DNA from: Cristatella mucedo
Taxonomy: Eukaryota > Bryozoa > Phylactolaemata > Cristatellidae
Length of the DNA stretch: 64,000 nucleotides
Assembly (NCBI GenBank): GCA_009760855.2
Contig: WPIO01000017.1
Location: forward strand, 746,001 to 810,000
Direction: 5' to 3'
Position 1 is the first letter of the stretch, and every line of letters begins with the position of its first letter. Positions 13,001 through 25,000 of this stretch are shown here, in pieces. The notes under the pieces are model-generated. The model searched no databases and was not told where the DNA came from. It saw only the letters and a list, made by a program, of their open reading frames with translations. The position numbers and the translations under genes were made by a program.

Positions 13001-16000
13001 TGTAAACAGGTTTCTGCCAAGTAAATGAGTGGGCCCTGGAATGCCGTTTACCGCCGGTTGCTATGGGCGGGCGGGGAAGCAGAGGTAGGACTAGGCACCT
13101 TGCCGATAGGGGGTTTACTTTTTTATGATCTTGTTATACTACCAGTCGGACGTGTGATCTCGAGGAGCGTGTCATTTCCGTGAAGTTTTTACGTTTTATC
13201 ATTCTCCACAGTTATCTTTTGAGGGTCCGTTTAGGGCTGAGTAGCTTATATTCGCAGAGTTCACCAGAAAACGGCAGTTCCGGCTCAGTTATTTGTCCAC
13301 AAAAATGATTTTGTTGAGCTCGATGTACTACTTCCGGTCTAAATAGGTCTTACACAATAGTTTTATGGACCATGTTACAGTCATCTGACAACCACCAAAA
13401 TTTGAGCTTGCATTTATAACTAGTTTATCTTTAATACGCGAATTTCGAAAAAAATTGACCATTTTTTTGGACCTACCCCGTTAATGGCTGTCTTTAGAGG
13501 GGATTAAACCCAATAAACAAGAATCTTTAATGGCCAAATGCTAATTGATATGCAAAGGCCATGGTGGTATTAGGTTATGGGATGAACTCAACGTGCCTGC
13601 TTCCCACTTCACACCACACAATTCACTGCAGGGCATCCAACTATAAAACAGTTTGACAGAGTTGATTAGTCTATGATGATAAAGCGATGTAGTTATGGTG
13701 GAAGAGACAGCTAGGAACAATGAACAAGGAGCCACTTGCAAAGGTGTCTAGGCTGTAAAGATCTGCAAAGAGTTACTCACCCTGCAGTTTGTCGGGTATA
13801 GCTGAAGTCGTACTGATAGAGTCAAGCACAGCCTGGCTCCCAGCATCATCCCGACTAGCACAACCAAGGTCTGCTTCCACTGCTAGCTGAACAGGTTCAA
13901 CGAGTGGTTTATGCAGACTTTCATTGTTATCCAACGACTGCAACAGTAGGACACAAACTGGCGTTACTTGGAGATGCCAGCAAAGCAATATAACTACGGC
14001 TGAGCTTTGTCTCTACATCAGCAATAGCCGGCGCCGTTGCCAGCCAAGAAACAACTGATTTCTGCACAGCAGTGTACGAGAACTTCCTTACACTAATATT
14101 TTGCATCTCCGAATCATCTGGTGCAGTAAGACTGGCAGACTCCAGCTGGCTGCAGCTGCTTATCCTATTGCCATCGGCAGATTCCGGCAGCGGCTGAGTA
14201 GAAACTACAGTCGAGCTACCTTGGCTTGCATCACCAGCACTCACATCCTGACTCGGCGGGGAAAAGTTACCAATTTTCTCACTAGAAGTTGCTGGCGACT
14301 CGCCCACAGACAACAAATCACAAGAGTCAAGTGATGCATCCGCTGAGACAATCTCGCCAGGTGAGCTCTCCAGAGAATGACCTTTGCCGAAATCTGCAGG
14401 CTGAATTTCGGAGAGCTCAGCAGCAGGTGTGGTCACTTGCAATGATGAACTACGAGGCAAAGAGACTGGCCTGACCCGATCGAGTAAAACCTTGGCATCT
14501 ACAGAATCCAGCTTGGGCTCCTGGCGAACCATGCCCTCGGGATCCCTTCCACTTTCCTGCTTGCTCACATCACCACGTTCAGCCTCACTACTTGAAAGTA
14601 CGCTTGCTTCAGTGCAGTTTTGCTGTTCAGCCGAGTAACCAGCCAAGTCAATGTTGAGTGATGAAGCTTGCTGCAATCCAAGGATAGGCTCAGAATCAAG
14701 CAAAGGCGATTGACATGCTTGCACGAATGTAACAGCCAAAGGAGAACCAGCTCTCAGAGAAGATGTATTTGCCACGTCGGTTCCCGAAGCAGTCACGGAC
14801 TCAGGTTCAAGCAGTCGCAGTGGCTGCCCTGCTGTATCTATTGGCTGAGTCTCAGCATCGCCTCCGGAAGCCTGGTGAACACCAACCGGAGGAATGACGG
14901 CACTATCACCAGGGTTGGCTTCAAGAGAAGTGACAACCGTGGCAGTCTGAGAGTTGCTCGTGTGACAAGATGGCGCCTGCACAGAGCCTAGGTTCTCTGG
15001 TAGCACTATAAAACAAGAACCAAGAAAAGATCTCAATAGTTGAAGTTACCGAAAATCAGATACTCCTCGTAAGTGTGAAAGCAGCAGTAAGACTAACGAT
15101 CCTGGTAAATGCAGGTTTGGCCAGCACATACAGGCAAGACTGATGCGATTTCTACTTCTTAAACAATCAAGAGATCGATATTCTAAAACAACCTGAGCAA
15201 CCGTGTCCCAGTCTTACTTGAAATTGCATCGTTAATATTGTCTACTGCCGATGCGTTGGAATCGATGTGGGCTGAATGTACAGATTCAACTTCTTCTTTG
15301 ACCGGTTTCGACAGGACCAGAATATCATTGTCAGACGACTGCTTAAGATCCTGTCCAACACTGGCACACGTATCTGCAGCAACACAAAAAATAATGCATC
15401 ACAACCATGTGAGCCTAGCAAACTTTTCTAATCAATTCCACCTTGAAAGACAACAAAGGCAATGGCACCAACTTGATCCACGATATTTGTTACACAAAAA
15501 CCAAACAAGGAAACAAGACTTTGCCATTAAAGCAAGAAAAAACTTATGCCGCACACGACTGGGCAGCAGTGAATAGGGCGCAGGTGCGCATATTAAGAGT
15601 CTGCCACAGAAAAAGCAAAAACATGCGAATACGAACACTTCTAGTTCGTGTAATGGCACAGGTCTTCTGCTGCTACGGCACGTTCTGTGTGCTTCCTTGT
15701 TTTGTCAAGCCTTTCTTTACCCCCCCAATATATATCCGACACCAGGCATTTGCCTACAATCTCTGGCTCAACAGCTCATAACGATTGGTGGGGGTCATTG
15801 TCCAGAGAGTGCAAACCGGGTGTCTTCTTTGGCATGCGAATACGGCTTCATCTTGGAGCTTACAGCAGTTGGAAACATGGCAGGCACTGACAAGCATGAA
15901 CGTCTCTGACTTGGCGGGTAGGATAGCATCAGCTGCCCCTACCCCAGAAGATTTTAGTCCCACAGCCCTGGCTAATATATAGGAGCAATGAGCACAAATA

Positions 16001-19000
16001 CTTGTGATACAGCTAAATGGGTGCACACATAGGCTTCCCATCCCCATCGTGTGCCTGCAAGCTGCCATCCCCACCTACGCAAATGCCTGACTTAGGATCT
16101 GCCTTACGGCGGATGCCTATTTAAGGCATCTGAAGGCGCTGATTTTGACAGCGCCCTGGCAAGCCTTTTCAATTATTTGCAATTGGTATGCCAAAATGGA
16201 AGCAGCACATTCCCTACGCCACTAACTACTGTTCAACCTATCGGCACATTAGGACCAAGAACTACACACAGTAATGGAAATATTGTTCAACCATCAACCA
16301 TGTGTGCTACAAAAACTTGCTGAAACTGGTTTTTACACTACCAGCTGCCTTTATAGCGCCTTAATAGGCAATGCAGCATTAGGGCTCCCGAACTGTACAA
16401 AGTAATAAAACGTGACGGCTAAGGTAGTCACTCAGTGCTACTTCGCAGAGCACATTTTTTTCGATTTCAGTTAGTTTTAGACAGGTGCCAGTCCTCAAAG
16501 TCAAAGGGCAAGCTACACTGGGAATGGCTACCCTGGGAATGGCTACCTGTTGCTACAACCGTTAGTTTGAGCTTTTAAGTATCCGAGGAGTCCTCGAACC
16601 GTTGCTGCTTAACAGTTGTGGCTAACCTAGTTAACGTTGCTTACGGTTTAATCTAATCTTATGCCCACCTGAGGACTGTGCCTCACAGGTAAGCACTCCC
16701 TACCTGTGTCAGATAAACTCCCCATCGACTAAATTATATGAAAGCATTAGAAACCCCATTCACAATAATAATAATAATGCACTTGATACAGCGCCCTCAG
16801 AGAACTCAATCTCTTTCTAGATGTGCTTCACATTTGCTGCAAAGGGAATGGGCATGTCAGGTTTACAAAAGCCAAGACTGGATTGAAGACAAGACTATCA
16901 AAGGGCTATTCGTCCTGGACTAGTGTCAGTAACAGCCCGATTCCCAAGCAATATCCTAGGTGGCATCACTTATAAGACAAGTGGAATTCTAATGTACACA
17001 AAGTTTCTTATCACATGTGAGCAGAAATTCAATTTAAATCTCAGTAAAACAGCGAAATTCCCATTACATGCATGTAGACAGCTCTACTCGCGACAGCAGA
17101 GTAGTTCCAGAGTATTAACTTGTTTGCAAAACGGATACAAATAGCAGTCTGCAGTACGATCAGCACCACAAACAATGCAGTAATCAAGAATGAAAAAGTT
17201 TACATAAGGAACAAAAGGGTGGGGCGGAATCAGCTCAGAAAGATCGGCGTGTCCCAGGCCATGCGTGACAGTAGTAGCCATGGTCGGCTGGATGATCAGG
17301 ATACCACATGGTTGAACCTACTGCCCGATAACAAAGTCAAGAGGGAAAATCCAAGAGAAAGTCTTACTAACCTACATTACAATTCAACACGGTCCGGACT
17401 GAGGAACCAATAGGCGTACCTCGAGCTCAATAATTCGATGCAGGCACTCTAAGCGACGCCAAAATGAATCCCATCCACGATAATTGCACAATTACTCGTT
17501 GCTCTGACGAAAAGCATTCATACGAGCTTTGAATGATAGTGGTATGCAGTCCTGCATTTAATTGTGGCCTAATAACTAGTAACAACTGGAGTAGCCGAAA
17601 GCACACCACCCACTGCCACGGTGGGGAGGAATCGTTCAATGGCTACCGCTGGTTTCAAGCCTGTCTAGGCCGAGGGATTACCTACTACACATGTCACTGA
17701 GCTACACGTGCAAGAGCGAGTTCTATTTACCATACTGGCTGATACCATTTCCTCAAGAATTCAAGCATAGGAAAAGTAGTCACACCGCATCAAAAAGGGA
17801 GTCCACGAACGGAATGCTGGAGGTCGTTCAATGGCAGCAACTAGTCTCAGATGCTAGTGAAAAGAGACTGTCCATTATACAGATCAGCTTGCCTGCTTCT
17901 GGATTGCCTTCCAGGAGGTGGGGTAAAACTACGAGCTCGATTCATAGTATGTATATCCTACAGTAATGGACCCTAATGATTAGGGGGAGGGCTTAGAGGT
18001 CTTCCTAGGCCCTTGGTCAGCAGCACATACACTTCCTAGGTCAGATAAATAGATAACTGCAATGCTGGGCGATAGCCGACTGCCTCATTACCATCACTGT
18101 GCCAGCAGGAATGAGGTATGACTAGTCAGCCATACCAAAAATACCTTGTTGGCAATACCTAGAAATCTGCAAACCCATGAGTTAAAGTGCAAGCAGACAT
18201 TGCATAGCACGAGTACATTTACATTCTGAAGGTCTTCACGGCATTATTCGAGTCGATATTTACTCCGTGGCAGAACCAGTGGAGTGAGATGAGCGTGGGG
18301 GCAGAAATCCACATCTGGGGATTGCAGCCTTTTGGGCAATGAAACCCATTAAAAATAGTCAGCTGCCGATATTCTATACAAATTACTTTTAAGGGAACCG
18401 AGTTTTTTTGCCGACACTATCTGCAACGGAGAGTTCTTATCTACGACAGACGAAGGATACACCATTACGGAGCATAGCATGAGCAAAGACCTTTTGCTTT
18501 CTGACAGGTACACATGCTCTTTAACAAGCGCTCTGTAGATAGCGTTACAATGGCTACACCAAAAGGGTAGGAAACTCTGCAAATACGTACCTGGTAGGTC
18601 TACCGTTCGATTACCACTGCCGTCTTCAATATTGCCTGGAGGAGAGCGCAGGACGTCGCCATTGGTGCTGTCGTCGTTTTCATCATCCTGCCCTCCTTCA
18701 AGCAGCAGCGATTCCAGAAGCTCGTCGTCCTCTTCGGCAGCAATCGTCTTTGGTTCCGTCGATGTGCCGTTGTCACGGCACACCACTAGCAGATCGCTTT
18801 GATCGGCTTTAACAGGTGACACGGTCTCCAGGGGATCGGATGATTGTATGCGTGGAGAGAGTTCCGACGAGATCATTAGCTCACCTTCGGCATCACTGCT
18901 GCAACCTTGCTCAGAACTGCGATCCTCTACAGCAGTCCGGGCTTGGTGTGGTGCAATGTCCAAATCTGTATCGATGACGAGACCATCGTCATTCGCCTCA

Positions 19001-22000
19001 GTGTCTTCTCCAGCTCCTACTGGCAATGAAGCAGGAAGTTTAGGACTAGCAGTCACGATCCAATCATCGACGTCCTTACTTAGACTAACTGTCACGGGAC
19101 TCCGGTTGTCATCCAGATCGAGAGGCGCTTCGTCTATGTCTGCCCAGTTGTTACTTCCGGCAGACGCCCCAGTGGCAGCAGATGGTATGTTGTAAGCAAA
19201 AGAGAGTGATATTTCATCCATGAGAGCATCGTCGGTTTCAGCCATGTCAGCTACCAGCGTTGAGCCGGGTGCTTTCATCTGGGAATCCACACCAGCAAGC
19301 TTCTCGGGCCTCACAGCATGCTTAATAGTAGCAGGTACACTAGGTCTGACCTCTTGAGCTTCTATAACAGCACTGCCTAGCGATGGCACTGAGGCAGGCT
19401 GTTGAATCGCTAGATCAGTCGCTGTCAAATTAGTAGCTGCATTGGTGGGTGCATTCGACGGCTCGCTTGTCGACGTAGAAGTTGCATCGTCGATGCTATC
19501 GACGTTCTGCTTAGCACCAGGATCGTCGGGAGAAGCAGGAGCACTCATAATGATAACATGCTTTTCCTTCTCCCTCTTGGGCTCAATGTTGATGAGACTG
19601 CTCACCAAACAGCCTAAAGTTTTCGCGTCAACGAGCGCGGTTGCACCTGTTCCGATCGCAAGATCGTTTCTGCCACTTTCTGCTTGCAAGTTCCGACCTG
19701 CACACGGGTCCTGAAAGATGAGCGAATCTTCGACGGCACCAACTGGCAGCAATGTGGGACCAATCACCGGACTTTCGGCAGCCACGTCACTGCAGCCAAC
19801 ATGGCCGCCGTGCGGTGACTGCATGTCACGTGGGACCCGTTGGGACAGAGGTCCGTCAGAACTGTCAGCGATAGGGTCGTTGCTGCACTCACTCGACTTC
19901 TCGCCTCCACTAGCGACGGTGCTCGAAGCATGCTCCACAGTAGTCGCTTCCACGCGCGAGCGTTCAGCAGGCTCGCAAACGGGTGCAAGTTCGCAATTAG
20001 CACGGCCAGCAGCGCCGCCGGGCACGAACTCGCTCACCTCGACGGTGCCGCTCTCCTTTGCGGCGGCGGCCCGCTCTTCAGAGGGCAGCTGCGGCTCTCC
20101 GCGTGCTGCCTCTCGAGCTACCACACACTCCTCAGCAATCCAAGCCATGGCCGGAGCTGACGGGCTTCGGCCGCCACTGTCACCAGCTTCATCAGAGCTT
20201 TGCAAGGGCGGCACACCTTCGGGCTGGCTTCGGACGTCACTGCCGGTGGCATGCGCCAGCAATGGTGCCGGCGCCACCGGCGCACCGGCTCGGGCGTCCG
20301 TCGATGCTTCGGCGGCAGCGCGATCCGAGTCGACTGCGGCACTGGTCCGATGGCCGGCACCTGGGCGCTCCGTGGGCTTCTTAAGCAAGGACTGAGCACC
20401 TCTGCGCACGCCGGGCGAGGCACCGACAGCGTTTTTATAGCCAGCTTCCGGCGAGCGACGAACGGCAGGTCCAGACAAATCCTGACTGGGCTGCACCTGC
20501 TCACCAGCTTCCCCAGCAGCGAGGACTGTCACGTCAGCCCCGCCGTCGCCCGATTCCGAATCCAGCTTGCCGAGCTGCTGCAGCTGCGCGGCCGTGGCAC
20601 GCGAAGCGTTGGGCCTGCCGCGGCCACGCTTGGCGGAGGCTGCTGGCGCGGGCGCGCTAACGCTCCGCTGACGCAGCGAGCGCTTCTCGTTCGGTTCGGG
20701 CTCAGCTGGACGTTGCTCAGCAACGTCCGCCACTGCGGCGGCTCCACCAGCACCGCTGCGCTGGCCACGCTTCGACGGCGCACCGAGCGGTGTCCCGCGC
20801 GTGGAGCGCACGGCGGTGGCAGCGGCCGTCTCGACGTCTGCCGGCGGGGCAGGGCTCGAGGCAGCAGTAACAGGAGCCGAGTCCTCGGTGACCGACGGAG
20901 GCGGTTCAGCGGCGGCTGCGACGGGAGTGCTGCTACGACTGAGGCTCCGGCCACGCCGCACGCCGCCGGCACCCTGCCGTTCGGAGGAGGCTGCAGGTGA
21001 CGGTGACACGCGGGGCTCGGTGACACGCGGGGCTCGCTTGCTGTGCTCAGCAGCTGCTAGCTGGGTGACATTCGAGGCGGCAGCTCGCTTGCCAGGCTCC
21101 TGGTTTACTCTGGCAGCGCGATTGCCTGGAGCCACCACTGCTTCGGGCAAAGCTGCAGCGGCAGCAGACACGGCGGCAGCAGACACGGCCACCGCTGCTT
21201 CGGGCACAGTGGGCACTGGCTTCTTGGCTTGTCTGGTTGGCTTCGGCGTGCTCTTAGACGACGTTGCAGGCAGACCTGATGGAGTCTCAGTGGATTGAGC
21301 TGCAGCACGTGACACGGAGGACTCCACAAGCGAACCCGCTCGTTCAACTGCAGGCTCCGGCGACTCGAGACGACTTCCGGTTGCAGGCACAGCTAGCTGG
21401 GCGGTTGACGTGGCTGACCGTCTCTTCGAGGTCGACGTCGCAGACTGCTGGGTCGACGTCGAAGGCTGAGGGGTCGACGGTGCAGGCTGCAGGGTCGACG
21501 TTGGAGTCGGCGTTCCGGGCTGCTTGGTAGACGCTACATGTACTTCAAGGCTTCTACCTCTTGTTTGCCTCGGCCTGATATTCCTTTTGTCGGACAGGTC
21601 GTCAGCATTCATGCCAGCAGCATCTGATGTGCTAGCAGGTTCACCAGCAAAAGCCAGACCAGCCGAATTGGCAGCAGACTGCAAACCAGAGCCAACGTCC
21701 GCAGCAGGAGTCTGCTCAGGCACCGATGGCTCAGAGGGCAGTGGACCTATTACTGTCGATACAGCAGCTGCCACTTGCTCTGCACGTCTACGAGGATCGA
21801 CTATAACTTTTTCCGAAGACACACTAACTTTAGTGGTCTCACGGAGCACCTTAGCAGGTACCTGATCATCAGCTTGGTCGGACAATACAGCAAGTCTTTT
21901 AGGCTGCTTCCGCTGATCAGGAGAAATGTCAGCAGCAGATGCCGTTTTCCTTTTCCTTACATTTCCAGGCACTTCGGTTGCAGTGGCTGCCCTGCCAGGT

Positions 22001-25000
22001 GGGCCATGAACGTTCAACTGTACGGCAATAGCCGGCAAGACAGGCGGCTGACCGATGGACTCATCAGTGGCAGGTGCCCGTAAGGGTGCCTGAACAGCAG
22101 GAGCGTGAACAGCAGGAGCCTGAACGGCCGATGGCCAATCAGGAGCTCGTGCAACCACGGCAAGTACTTGGGTGCCGCTGCTGGGAGCGACCTTGAACGT
22201 CTGTGTAACTTCTGACGATTCATCTGAAATTCCTAATTTAGATCTGAGTCTATCGACGACGTCACTCAGATTGCTGCCTGCTTTCTCAGAAACCTAGAAG
22301 AAAATAGGGAGTAAAAACGAACAAGTCAGAATAAAGCAGCCAAACAACCGATCGTACTACATAAGCAAGAGCTTTCTTATACTGAGCACACGACTCTCAC
22401 CACCAGATAGAGCGTGCTTCACAGCAGTGAAGTGGCAATAGTGGCAAAACAGATCGAACCGCTAGGAGGCAGGGGCACGAAAGAGAAAGAATGCCAAACT
22501 CTCAATCTTGTATAGCAGACATGGCAGCATTTTTTCAACCTTACAAGCTGGTAAAATGCTTCAAAACTGGCTAACTACACCCACGGTTGCTATCCATAGC
22601 AACATCATATCTAAGCACTAAGTATTCACCTGCAGTGGCGACTCCACAACAAAGTATGGGTGACAGTATGATCTAGCCAAACAAACAAGCAGCACAAAAC
22701 AGGCTCTGTAAGCTAAAGCCGACCCAAGGCAAACATTGAACCTAAAGGCCATCCACGTGTGAAGTTGGACCATGTCAAATAACAGCAACTAACTACCTAT
22801 TTTAACTCTAGCCACTGGCGAGCATCTAGTTGCCATAGCATATACAGTTCAAAGGTAGGTAGATTTAAAACTTTGGTCGTTTGAATGGTATGCAGACTCA
22901 ATCAAGTGCTGCAAACTACTGAGAGCCTAATTGGACACGACAGGCTGATGTACCACTGAGCACATAAGCGCAAGCTGCCTCAATTCAGAAGTTCCCGATG
23001 GAGTCAGCTAACATGATAACAATAAGCAGCCATTGCAAACTTGGTATGCTAATTCACTTACATCGATTGCAGGGGCATTCTTATTTTTGTCTTCTTCGTG
23101 AAGTTCAGTCACATCTTGAAGCACAGCTAATGAATGTTGTTTGGGCTCCAGAGACTTCTTGAAGAAATTGAAAGCATATGCAAAAGTATTCACGGGATAC
23201 CTAAAAAGACCAGAAGGCATCACTCGGCAACGAAAATCATAAAACAAGGCCATACCACAGGCTCTGCCTGTTCTCCGATGTAAGCAATCAGCAAGCTTTC
23301 AATTCATGTTATTGTTTCCAGCAACTAAATATATGCCAAAGTCCAAAAAGAAAGCACACCTCATCAATAACATGGCAAGCAGAAGAAACAATAACAATAA
23401 ATATGAAAATTTCAAAATACGATGAAAATCAAGCTCATGTGCCGTAATGAACGTCAATAATGTCACGCAAGGCGTCCAACGAATACCACATTAAGGATAA
23501 TTTCTCCGCATCTCGTGAATCTACAGCTGAGAAAATACCACAGCCACACTAGTCTCAGGAACTAACACAATATCAAAGAGACTGCAGCAAAAAAAAATCC
23601 GCACCCATTTAAACATTGGCCACAATTTGAAATCTGCTGAGGGAACACCTGAGGCTGTCACGGTTACGAAGCAAGCAACAAAGAAGCAAGGAATAACAAT
23701 AGTTAGCGCGGCAAACCGAGCCAGCTATGGTTAAGCTACCATAGGCACGAACAAGGGTGCTCAAGTGAATACAACCAAAAGAAGGCAACACTGCACAACA
23801 GCTGTTCCAATAGCTGAGCTAGGAGGCCTGGGATCAGAGCAATGCTAAAACCAAATAAGACACTGCAAGCCGGTTATAAAACATAGTTGGATGCTACGGC
23901 AATCTCGGATTTTTAATTTTGATAGCAGCTGTCATGAACCAATATGCAGAACGAAGGATAGTGTTTCTAGCCAGGATGCTTAACATCGGACTCTACTGAA
24001 AGCAATACAGCAGTTACTAAAAACAGCCAATATTCACCCACCAAAGAACGTTCGTCGGCCACACTGCTTACAATCTCCGCTCAAGTCTACGATGGTAGAC
24101 GTGAACTTGTGTGGTCGTGCTTTTGGCACAGAAAAAATCTTCACCACATTAAAGGGATTGTGAATTGGAACGTGTTCATGGACACTGTCTAAAATGTTGG
24201 GTTACCATTTGTGGGAATATATAACGCCGTATGTTTTCCAAAAACTGACCGTGTAAATGCCCCGGCAGATAACAGGGAGTCATACAAACTAGGGAGGAAG
24301 ACCTTAAAGTTGATTTACTTCGATATGGGCAGCTAAGACAGGTCGGCGAGAAGAGGTGTGATGTGGCAACTGCGCCGCTCACGAAGGACATGCCTAGCTG
24401 CCGAGTATTGCACCAACTTTTGAGCACACGATTGCATTAGCCGGTAGACCAGACAGTGGTGAGTTACAGAAGTCAAGACGGGATGCCACAAAGTCTTGGA
24501 CCACTTGGATGTGGTATTCTTCAAATCGAGCCTAATTTTTGCAATATTACGTAGCTAAAAGTAGAGACAGACTTAACTGTGGAGCTGGGGTGGCATTAGT
24601 GTAAAGGTCACTTTGGTAAAGAGCACTCAGATTTCGTGCAGATGCTATGGGAGATATGCTGGCCGAGCCGACTTTATGAGTTTAGTTTCCAATTTCCGAG
24701 TCAGACTTGGTTTGCCCTAAACAAGTGAGTTTATTATATCTCCATTCAATTTGAGAAAATGTGCTGTCATTCAAGTGAGGATGTCAGCACAATACGTGCA
24801 GCAAGAGAGCTGAAAGAGAGTTTGACATGCTAGAGGGCTGGGATGGATCAAAGTATAGGTACAACAGTGTCTCATCTGCATAGAAAGGAAAGCCTAGATT
24901 GTGCTTAAGAGATTATATGGGCAAGAAGTAGAGTATAAATCGTGAAAAGAAGCGCAGAGCACACAGGCTGATGTGGCATCCGTTTGCACTCACATAAATA

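Noticed and set aside
13773-13988. Reading exon 20 straight into exon 21 through a 30-bp intron
   Set aside because: The 30-bp interval (GTAACG to TTGCAG) is too short for a normal intron and gives a stop in the resulting frame; the GTAAGG donor at 14,091 restores the frame.
19718-21298. Forward ORFs up to 266 codons opposite exon 18
   Set aside because: GC-rich antisense shadows of the Ala/Arg/Ser-rich minus frame, with no splice or domain support.
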